From assembly GCF_030646615.1 (NCBI RefSeq), contig NZ_JAUSLG010000092.1, positions 1-62,031 on the forward strand: DNA of 62,031 bases, read 5' to 3'. The notes beneath the pieces were generated by a model that did no database searches, was not told the DNA's origin, and saw only the letters and a program-made list of their open reading frames with translations. The position numbers were made by a program, and so were the translations under genes. Below are positions 38,901-47,800 of this stretch, one piece after another (within the stretch, counting starts at the first letter, position 1; each line of letters begins with the position of its first letter). This DNA comes from Phenylobacterium sp. (GTDB lineage Bacteria; Pseudomonadota; Alphaproteobacteria; Caulobacterales; Caulobacteraceae).

Positions 38901-39205
38901 TGCGCTTTTTGGAGGACGACGAGGCCGACGACCCGATCCTTTCGGTGGTCAATCTGATCGACGTCTTTGTGGTGGTGATCGCCATCCTGATGATCGTCAT
39001 CGTCCAAAACCCGCTCAACCCGTTCAACACCGAGAACGTCGTCGTGGTGCAGAACCCCGGCGAGGCTGACATGACCATGATCATCAAGGAGGGCGAGGAA
39101 CTGACCCGCTACGAATCCTCCGGCGCGATCGGCGAAGGTCAGGGCGTGAAGGCCGGGATCACCTACCGCCTGCCCGACGGCAAGATGGTCTACGTCCCCG
39201 AATAG
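38900..39205 (+). CDS. DUF2149 protein, ExbD-like partner
   Basis: A 101-residue protein with a single N-terminal membrane helix, NLIDVFVVVIAILMIVIVQN (about residues 18-37), that opens with an Asp in the place where ExbD/TolR carry their proton-conducting Asp. The periplasmic part has the DUF2149 ending YRLPDGKMVYVPE. It is the last gene of the receptor/CobN-like operon. Together with the ExbB-like subunit it probably substitutes for ExbBD; no TonB gene is present in the operon. Confidence 0.88.
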   Translation: MRFLEDDEADDPILSVVNLIDVFVVVIAILMIVIVQNPLNPFNTENVVVVQNPGEADMTMIIKEGEELTRYESSGAIGEGQGVKAGITYRLPDGKMVYVPE

Positions 39206-39255
39206 TTGATCAGCGGCGAGACCGATGATGCGCCATCAGAGACGGGCGCACACGC

Positions 39256-39690
39256 CTAGCCCTCGTCGCTCGCCTGGCGCTGGCGTTCCAGGAAGGCCTT
39301 GGCCTCGGCCCGGTGCTGCGGCTTCAGGTGGCGTCCGACCACGGCCAGCAGGGCGGCGAACACCGCGGCGTCGTCGGTGAAGCCGACCACCGCCAGCACG
39401 TCGGGGATGGCGTCGGCCGGCATGACGAAATAGGCCAGGGCCGCCAGCATCAGGCCCTTGGCCGAACTCGGCGTCGCCGGGTCCTTGGCGCAGTACCAGA
39501 CCGCCACGGCGTCCGAGGCGAAGGGAATCTTCGCCGCCGTGCTGACGATCTTGGGCCAGAATCCCTTGCGGACGCGGGTCTCATTCACCTTGACCACAGC
39601 GGGAACAAGGGCCCTGCGAGGGTCCAGCGCCCTGGCCGGATCAAAACCGCGATCCTTGACGTGGGGTGATGCTTTGGTCTTGGCGATCAT
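39256..39690 (-). CDS. DUF1232 (YkvA-type) small membrane-associated protein
   Basis: A 144-residue protein with the DUF1232 core: SSAKGLMLAALAYFVMPADA followed by IPDVLAVVGFTDDAAVFAAL. The motif AYFVMPxDAIPD is diagnostic of the family. Function is unknown. It is convergent with the DUF2149 gene and divergent from the following SDR. Confidence 0.9.
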   Translation of the reverse strand: MIAKTKASPHVKDRGFDPARALDPRRALVPAVVKVNETRVRKGFWPKIVSTAAKIPFASDAVAVWYCAKDPATPSSAKGLMLAALAYFVMPADAIPDVLAVVGFTDDAAVFAALLAVVGRHLKPQHRAEAKAFLERQRQASDEG

Positions 39691-39747
39691 CGGTTTAAGC
39701 CAGCTTCAGAGTGAGACCACATAAACGCATCAGGAGGCGAAGCGTCC

Positions 39748-40530
<783 letters not shown>

Positions 40531-40574
40531 TTTGCCGGTCGCCATGGGTTTTCCCCGTTGCGACATTGCGCCAC

Positions 40575-40606
40575 AGTGGGGGCTTGAGTAGCAAAAAGCC
40601 CTCACT
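40575..40606 (+). other. Leader hairpin before the hybrid kinase gene
   Basis: AGTGGGGGCTT pairs with AAGCCCTCACT over 11 positions with one G-U, around a 10-base loop. It lies between the SDR stop and the kinase start. The 3' flank is G-rich, not T-rich, so it may be an mRNA-stabilising or regulatory hairpin rather than a classic terminator. Confidence 0.45.
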
Positions 40607-40622
40607 GGGGGTGCGTCCAGCC

Positions 40623-42938
40623 ATGATGGCCACCTGGGCCCAGCGTTTCGCCACCGCCGCCGAGCGGCCCGCGATCGCCTACGGGATCGTCATTGGGTCC
40701 GTGGCTGTCGCCACGAGTCTTCAGGGCTTGCTTGAGCTCGCCCTGACCTCGCCGCCCGCCTTCATGATCTATTATCCGGCCATCATCTTCGCCACGGTGG
40801 CCGCCGGGGCGCGGGGCGGCCTGACTGCGGTGGCCTTGAGCACCCTGGTCGCGACCCTGCTCTGGCCGGCCGAGGCCCGGGCCGGCGCGAGCCTGCCCGT
40901 GGCGGCGGGGCTCTTCATCCTCACCGGTGGGCTGACGGTCGCCCTGGCCAAGCCGCTGCGGGTGGCGATCCGCCGGGGCGCCACGGTGCAGGAGCGTTTT
41001 CGCATCGCCCAGCAGGGAGCGAAGGACAGCTTCGTCATCTTCGATCCCGTGCGCGAGCACGGCGCCATCATTGATTTCACCTGGATCTACGCCAATCCCG
41101 CCGCCGATCGCATGGCGCCGGCGGGGATCGAAAGCCTGGTCGGCCGCCGGGTGCTGGAGGTGTTCCCCGACGACACAGGCCGCGCCATGGTCGAACGGCT
41201 GAGCCGCGCCCTGGGGCAGGAGGAGGCCGACGATCTTGAAGTCTCTCGGGTGATCGACGGCAAGGAGCACTGGGTGCGCTCCAGCGCCGTGCGGGCCGGG
41301 GACGGCGTCGCCGTCATCTTCCGCGACATCACCGAGCAGCGGACCACGAACCAGGCCCTGCGCCAGGGCGAGGCCCGGGTGCGCGCCTTCATCGAATCCC
41401 TGCCCCAGCTCATGTGGGTCAGCGACCCACAGGGCGCCTGGACCTTCAGCAGCCCGCAATGGCTCGCCTTCACCGGCGGGGAGGCGGGGGACCCCCTGGG
41501 GGACGGCTGGCTCGGCTCGGTCCATCCCGAGGATTGCGACGCCGTGGCCGAAGCCTGGCGCCAGGCAGTTCAGGGGGCGCTGCCCTTCACTCCCCAGTTC
41601 CGCCTGCGTCGGGCCGATGGGGTGTGGCGGTGGTTCCATGGCCGCGCCTCGCCCCTGCGGGACGAGGATGGCGAGGTCCGTCGCTGGTTTGGTTCGGCCT
41701 CGGACATCACCGAGGTGATCGAGGCCCGTCAGGACCTCGAGATCCGGGTGGCCGAGCGCACCCGCGACCTGCAGGCCAGCCTCGAGGCCAAGGCCCGCAC
41801 GGAGGCCGCCCTGGCCCAGGCCCAGCGCCTGGAGACGGTGGGGCGGCTGACCGGTGGGGTGGCCCATGACTTCAACAACCTGCTGACCGTCGTCATCGGC
41901 GGTCTCGACATGATCCTGAAGAACCCCGCCGATCAGGCGCGGGTGACCCGGCTGGCCGAGGCCGCCCTGTCGGCCGGCCGCCGCGGGGAGCGCCTGACCC
42001 GGCAGCTGCTGGCCTTTTCGCGGCGCCAGGAACTGCGCCTGGACAATCTGGATGTGGCCCCCCTGGTGGAGCAGATCGAGCCCCTGGTCCGCCGGGCCGT
42101 GGGCGAGGCGATCCATCTGGTCATCGACTGCGCCCCCGACGTCGGCGCGGCGCGGCTGGACGCCGCCCAGTTCGAGGCCGCCCTGCTGAACCTCGTGGTC
42201 AACGCCGCCGACGCCACCCCGACCGGCGGCGAAATCCGCATCGAGGCCGCCCGGATCACCCTGGCCGAGGGCGAGGTGCGCGAGGCCGCCCCCGGCGACT
42301 ATGTCCGCATTTCCGTCACCGACACCGGCGCCGGCATGGCGCCCGATGTCCTCGACCACGTGTTCGAGCCCTTCTTCACCACCAAGGAGACCGGCAAGGG
42401 GACCGGACTGGGCCTGGCCCAGGTCTACGGATTTATCCGCCAATGCGGCGGGGCGGTGGATGTCCGCAGCGCGCCGGGGGAAGGCTCGACCGTCAGCCTC
42501 TACCTGCCGGCCTCCACCCACGCCGATCCCCTGGCGCCCGAGGCCGAGGTCGGGATCGAGACCATGATGGCCGGCCTGCGAATCCTGCTGGTGGAGGATG
42601 ACGACGCGGTGCGGGCCGTGACCGAGAGCCTGCTGAGCGAGCTCGGCTGCCGGGTGGAGACCGCGATCAACGGGGTCGAGGCCCTGCGCCGGGTCGGACT
42701 TGGGGCCGACTTCGACCTGGTGCTGTCGGACATCGTCATGCCCGGCGGGGTCAGCGGGGTCGATCTCGCCCGGCGGTTGCGGGACGCCCATCCGGACCTG
42801 CCGGTGGTGCTCACGACGGGCTATAGCGGCGAGAAGCTCGACGACGCGCAGGAGGCCGAAGCCTGGCCGATCCTGCGCAAGCCCTTCCGGGCCGAACAGC
42901 TCAGCGCCGTGGTCCGCCAGGCGGCCGGCGCCGCCTAG
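40623..42938 (+). CDS. PAS-domain hybrid histidine kinase with DUF4118-like membrane region
   Basis: A 771-residue sensor: N-terminal membrane segments (SPPAFMIYYPAIIFATVAAG, RGGLTAVALSTLVATLLWPA) resembling DUF4118, two PAS domains (about 120-250 and 265-380, the second with WFGSASDITE), a HisKA with GGVAHDFNNLLTVVIGGLDM (His about 418), a CA domain (NLVVNAADAT, FEPFFTTKETGKGTGLGLAQ) and a C-terminal receiver with LVLSDIVMPGG (Asp about 702). It is a CckA-like layout but has no sign of being CckA itself. The start MMATWAQ at 40623 is chosen over a distant upstream start. No partner regulator is adjacent. Confidence 0.88.
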   Translation: MMATWAQRFATAAERPAIAYGIVIGSVAVATSLQGLLELALTSPPAFMIYYPAIIFATVAAGARGGLTAVALSTLVATLLWPAEARAGASLPVAAGLFILTGGLTVALAKPLRVAIRRGATVQERFRIAQQGAKDSFVIFDPVREHGAIIDFTWIYANPAADRMAPAGIESLVGRRVLEVFPDDTGRAMVERLSRALGQEEADDLEVSRVIDGKEHWVRSSAVRAGDGVAVIFRDITEQRTTNQALRQGEARVRAFIESLPQLMWVSDPQGAWTFSSPQWLAFTGGEAGDPLGDGWLGSVHPEDCDAVAEAWRQAVQGALPFTPQFRLRRADGVWRWFHGRASPLRDEDGEVRRWFGSASDITEVIEARQDLEIRVAERTRDLQASLEAKARTEAALAQAQRLETVGRLTGGVAHDFNNLLTVVIGGLDMILKNPADQARVTRLAEAALSAGRRGERLTRQLLAFSRRQELRLDNLDVAPLVEQIEPLVRRAVGEAIHLVIDCAPDVGAARLDAAQFEAALLNLVVNAADATPTGGEIRIEAARITLAEGEVREAAPGDYVRISVTDTGAGMAPDVLDHVFEPFFTTKETGKGTGLGLAQVYGFIRQCGGAVDVRSAPGEGSTVSLYLPASTHADPLAPEAEVGIETMMAGLRILLVEDDDAVRAVTESLLSELGCRVETAINGVEALRRVGLGADFDLVLSDIVMPGGVSGVDLARRLRDAHPDLPVVLTTGYSGEKLDDAQEAEAWPILRKPFRAEQLSAVVRQAAGAA

Positions 42939-42955
42939 GCTCTAAACTCAAAAGT

Positions 42956-44449
42956 CTAGCGGCGCCGCCGCAGGCCGCCCAGCATGCCGCGCACGATTTC
43001 GCGGCCGATCTGGCTGCCGACGGTGCGCAGGACCGACTTGGTGAAGGCCTCCCCCAGACCCTGGCGGCTCCCGCCGCCGCCGCTGCGCCGGGCGGGCGGG
43101 CGCGGCTCGGGCGCGGTCTTCGCGGGCGGGGCCGGCGCAGCCTGCGCCTGCGCCCGGGCTTGCAGCCGCTCATGGGCCGACTCCCGGTCGCGGACCTCGT
43201 CATAGAGACCCCGCACGGGGCTCTGGGCGATCAGGGCCGATCGTTCGGCCGTCGTCGCGGGGCCGAGCCGGGAGGCCGGCGGGCGGATCAGGGTCTTCTC
43301 GACCACGCAGGGCGCGCCCTTTTCGTCCAGCAGGGAGACCAGCGCCTCGCCCACCCCCAGGCCCTGGATCGCCTCGGCGGTGTCGAAGGCGGGATTGATC
43401 CGGAAGGACTGGGCCGCAGCCTTCAGGCCCCGCTGGTCGGCCGGCGTATAGGCGCGCAGGGCGTGCTGGATGCGGTTGCCCAGCTGGCCCAGCACGCTGT
43501 CGGGGATGTCGGCCGGGTTCTGGGTGACGAAATAGACCCCCACCCCCTTGGAGCGGATCAGGCGCACCACCTGCTCGACCTTTTCCAGGAGCCCGCGCGG
43601 GGCGTCGCGGAACAGGAGGTGGGCCTCGTCGAAGAAGAAGGCCAGGCGCGGCTTTTCGGGATCGCCAACCTCGGGCAGTTCCTCGAACAGTTCCGACAGC
43701 AGCCACAGCAGGAAGGTGGCGTAGAGCCGCGGGGAGTTGATCAGCCGGTCGGCCGCCAGGATGTTCACATGGCCCCGGCCCGCGCCGTCCACCCGCATCA
43801 GGTCGCTCAGGGCCAGGGCCGGTTCGCCGAAGAAGCTCCCGGCGCCCTGGTCCTCCAGCACCAGCAACTTGCGTCGGATGGCCGCCAGGCTCGGCTTGGC
43901 CACGGCGCCGTACCTCTGACTGATCTCGGCGGCGTTCTCGCCGACAAAGCCCAGCACCGCCTGCAGGTCCTTGAGGTCGAGCAGCAGCAGCCCCTCTTCG
44001 TCGGCGACCCGGAAGGCGACGGTGAGCACGCCCTCCTGGACATCGTTCAGCTCCAGCATCCGCGAGAGCAGCAGGGGACCCATCTCCGACACCGTGGCGC
44101 GGATCGGATGGCCCTGATCGCCGAACAGGTCCCAGAAGACCGTGGGCGCCGCCATGGCCGTAAGGTCGAGGTTCATTTTCGCAGCCCGGGCCAGCAGCTT
44201 TTCGTTCGGGGCGCCGGCCACGGCCACCCCCGACAGATCGCCCTTCACATCGGCGGCGAAGACCGGCACGCCGGCGTCCGACAGGCCCTGGGCCAGAATC
44301 TGCAGGGTTACGGTCTTGCCCGTACCGGTGGCCCCGGCCACCAGCCCATGGCGGTTGGCGCGGTCCAGCCGCAGGAAGAGCTGGCCGGCGCCCTCGCCCA
44401 GCCCCACCAGCACGTCCCCGTTTCCAGCCCCGTTCGCCGCCGTCGCCAT
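42956..44449 (-). CDS. DUF853/HerA-like ATPase
   Basis: A 497-residue RecA-fold ATPase. Walker A is [18 protein letters not shown] (about residues 35-52) and Walker [13 protein letters not shown] (about 263-274), with [19 protein letters not shown] as sensor region. A low-complexity Ala/Pro stretch and an Arg-rich tail GLRRRR end the protein. Such proteins are annotated as HerA-like helicases or DUF853 ATPases; their in vivo role is unclear. It is convergent with the kinase gene (17 bases apart) and divergent from gdhZ. Confidence 0.92.
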   Translation of the reverse strand: MATAANGAGNGDVLVGLGEGAGQLFLRLDRANRHGLVAGATGTGKTVTLQILAQGLSDAGVPVFAADVKGDLSGVAVAGAPNEKLLARAAKMNLDLTAMAAPTVFWDLFGDQGHPIRATVSEMGPLLLSRMLELNDVQEGVLTVAFRVADEEGLLLLDLKDLQAVLGFVGENAAEISQRYGAVAKPSLAAIRRKLLVLEDQGAGSFFGEPALALSDLMRVDGAGRGHVNILAADRLINSPRLYATFLLWLLSELFEELPEVGDPEKPRLAFFFDEAHLLFRDAPRGLLEKVEQVVRLIRSKGVGVYFVTQNPADIPDSVLGQLGNRIQHALRAYTPADQRGLKAAAQSFRINPAFDTAEAIQGLGVGEALVSLLDEKGAPCVVEKTLIRPPASRLGPATTAERSALIAQSPVRGLYDEVRDRESAHERLQARAQAQAAPAPPAKTAPEPRPPARRSGGGGSRQGLGEAFTKSVLRTVGSQIGREIVRGMLGGLRRRR

Positions 44450-44763
44450 GATCGGTCTCCTCCCCCGTGGAGGCTCAAGCTAGCCGGCCGACTCCCGCGC
44501 CGCCAGACGCATGACACGCCGCACGAAATGACAGGGCCGGCCCCTTGACCAGAGCGGCGTTTCAGGTCCGCCTTGGCCCTGTTCACCGCCAGGATTCGCG
44601 AATCAGCCTCCGGCATCGAGAGCAGGTCTTTTAATTGCCCCGTCCACACCTATCTGAAGACTTGCCGGGGCGTCCCCACCCCCGGCCTCAACGCGCCGCC
44701 CCGCAAGGGACGTCGGCGCCACGAGCCCCCCGCGCTTCGCTGACCCCCCTCGGCGGAGCCAGG
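44450..44763. other. Divergent intergenic region upstream of gdhZ
   Basis: No gene is supported here. It must hold promoters for the HerA-like gene (minus) and gdhZ (plus). An AT-richer patch TTTTAATTGCC near 44629-44639 is the most promoter-like part of it. A long open frame crossing the region on the minus strand is the antisense of gdhZ and is not protein-like. Confidence 0.4.
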
Positions 44764-44801
44764 CGCCGCCGGACCCTCTCCTCCGGCGGCGTTCTCGTTT
44801 T
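44764..44801 (+). terminator. Terminator/attenuator-like hairpin in the gdhZ leader
   Basis: CGCCGCCGGA (44764-44773) pairs perfectly with TCCGGCGGCG (44782-44791), loop CCCTCTCC, and is followed by TTCTCGTTTT (44792-44801). This is the best intrinsic-terminator shape in the window, yet it lies 12 bases before the gdhZ ATG. The loop/3' region CCTCC could also pair with the Shine-Dalgarno AGGAGG at about 44803. Confidence 0.65.
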
Positions 44802-44813
44802 CAGGAGGGCCGC

Positions 44814-47800
44814 ATGAGCGCGTCCGTGACCGAAGAGGCCGCCAAAGTCGGCCAGGACCTTTCCCGCAGGCTTCTGAGCCTTCTCCACGCCGAGGAGGAT
44901 CCAGCCCTGGAGGCTTTCGCCGCCCAGGCGGCCGAGGATGTGGTTCCCGCCGAACTGCCGCAGTTCGACCTGGACGACCTGGCGACCAACCTTGCCGGTT
45001 TCTGGCGCTTTGCAGACAAGCGCCGCGGGCTTTCGCCCATCCTCCGGATCGCCCGCGCCACCCGGGCCGGCGCGGCGCCGGAGCCCGCCGAGTTCGACCT
45101 GGTGGAGATCGTCCAGGAGGACGCGCCCTTCCTGGTGGACAGCGTCATGGGCGAGATCGCCGACCAGGGCTTCCAGGTCCGCGCCATGTTCCACCCGGTG
45201 GTCGAGGTTCGCCGGGACGACAAGGGCCTGCGCCATCCCAAGGGCGAGCTTCGCCGGGAATCCATGATCCAGGTGGTGGTCGACCGCATCGGCCCCGACC
45301 GGGAGGATCAGCTCCTGGCCGGCCTGCGCACGGCCCTGGCCGACGCCCGGGCCGCCGTCGCCGACTTCCCGGCCATGCTGGACCTGATGTCCCGCACGGT
45401 GGCCGAACTGGAGGCGCTCAGCCCCGACACCCCGCGCCGGGACGAGGAGCTGGCCTTCCTGCGCTGGCTGCACACCGAGCATTTCGTGTTCCTCGGGGCG
45501 CGGATCTACGAATATCCCCGGGTCGAGGGCGGCGACTACGCGCCTGAGGAACCGCTGTTCCAGCCGCAGGATGGCCTGGGCGTGCTGCGCGATCCCGAGC
45601 AGCGGGTGCTGCGCCGGACCAATGAGCCCGCCGTGCTCACCGCCCAGCTGGCGCGGCGCCTGGAGGAGGACGCGGCCGTCACGGTGGCCAAGGCCAATAT
45701 GCGCTCCCGCGTCCATCGTCGCGGCTACATGGATTATGTCGGCGTGCGCCGGTACGGCCCCGACGGGCGCCCCTCGGGCGAGGTGCGGTTTGTCGGCCTG
45801 TTCACGGCTGAGGCCTATGACCAGCCGGTCAGCGCCGTCCCGCTGGTGCGGGCCAAGGCGGCCGGGGCGCTGGCGCGGGCGGCCAAGGCGCCCGGCAGCC
45901 ACAACGAAAAGCGTCTGAAGAACATCGTCGAGAACTATCCCCGCGATGAACTCTTCCAGATGACCGAGGACGAGCTGCTGTCCAATGCGCTGGGCATCCT
46001 CCATCTGTTTGACCGCCCCCGGGTGCGGCTCTTCGAGCGCCGCGATCCCTTCGACCGGTTCGCCTCGGTGCTCATGTTCGTGCCGCGGGACCGCTACGAC
46101 TCCGACCTCCGCCGACGCGCGGGACAGTTCCTGGCCGAGGCCTATGGGGGCCGGGTGTCGGCCTATTATCCGAGCTTCTCGGAATCGCCCCTGGCCAGGG
46201 TCCATTTCATCATCGGCTTCACCCCGGGACGCGCCCGCGAGCCCGACCTGGGGATGGTCGAGGCGCAGATCGCTGACGCCACCCGCACCTGGGGAGATCG
46301 TTTTGAGGCCGCCGTGCGCGATCTCGACCGGCCGGCCGCCGCGACCGCTGACCTTCTCGCCCGCTATGCCGGGGCCTTCTCGCCGGGCTATCGCGATCGC
46401 TACGACGCCGCCGAGGCCCTGGCCGATATTGCGGTGATCGACGACCTGAAATCCGGCGAGGCCATCCGCGTTCGCGCCTTCCGCCGCAAGGGCGACACCG
46501 CCCGCCACTTCCGATTCAAGCTCTATCGCCCCCTGGAGCCGGCGCCGCTGGCAGAGGTGTTGCCGATCCTGGAGAGCATGGGCCTGAAGGCCATGGTCGA
46601 GCAGGGCTACGCCGTGCGCCCGGGCAAGGCCGATCCCGTCTGGGTCCACGAGTTCGAGCTGGACGATCCGCGGGGCGAACACCTGGTGTTCGAAGAGGTG
46701 AAGGGCTGTTTCGAGGCCGCCTTCGTCGCCGTCTGGACCGGCCAGACCGAGAATGACGGCTTCAACCGCCTGGTCCTGGAGCTGTCCATCGGCTGGCGCG
46801 AGGCCGCCCTGGTTCGGGCGCTCGCCCGCTATCGCCAGCAGAGCGGCCTCGATCCCTCCCAGCGGCTGCAGGAAGAGGCGCTGAGCCGCCATCCGGGGGT
46901 CACCCGCCTGATCCTCGACCTGTTCCGGACCCGGTTCGATCCGGCCGTGAAGGCCGACCTCGCTGGCCGCAAGGCCCAGGGCGAGGCGGTGATGGCCGAG
47001 ATCACCGAGGCCCTGCAGGCCGTCCAGAGCCTGGATGACGACCGGGTGCTGCGGCGCGTGGCGCTGCTGGTGCAGGCGATCCTGCGCACCAGCTATTATC
47101 AGACGGATGAGGCGGGCCAGCCGGCCCCCTTCATCAGCTTCAAGGTGGCCAGCGAAAGCCTGGCCGACCTGCCGGCGCCCAAGCCCTATCGCGAGATCTA
47201 TGTCTGGTCGACCACCGTGGAGGGGGTGCATCTGCGCTTTGGCCCGGTGGCCCGCGGCGGCCTGCGCTGGTCCGATCGCCGCGACGATTTCCGCACCGAG
47301 GTCCTGGGCCTGGCCAAGGCCCAGCAGGTGAAGAACGCCGTCATCGTGCCGGTGGGCGCCAAGGGCGGCTTCTATCCCAAGGCCCTGCCGGCCGGCGGCG
47401 CCCCTGACGTGGTGCGCGCCGCGGCCGTCGAGGCCTACAAGACCTTCCTCCGCGGCTTGCTGGACATCACCGACACCCTGACGCCCGAGGGCAAGGTCAT
47501 CCCGCCCCAGGGCGTGATCGCCTATGACGGCGAAGATCCCTATCTGGTGGTCGCCGCCGACAAGGGCACGGCCACCTTCTCCGACATCGCCAACGAACTG
47601 GCTGAGTCCTACGGCTTCTGGCTGGGCGACGCCTTCGCCTCGGGCGGGTCGGCGGGCTATGACCACAAGGAGATGGGCATCACCGCCCGCGGCGCCTGGG
47701 AGGCGGTGAAGCGCCACTTCCGGGAGCTCGGCAAGGACATCCAGGCCGAGCCCTTCACCGTGGTGGGCGTCGGCGACATGTCCGGCGACGTGTTCGGCAA

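Noticed and set aside
40602..42791. A long minus-strand frame opposite the PAS hybrid kinase
   Set aside because: Antisense of a well-supported kinase; no domain is seen.
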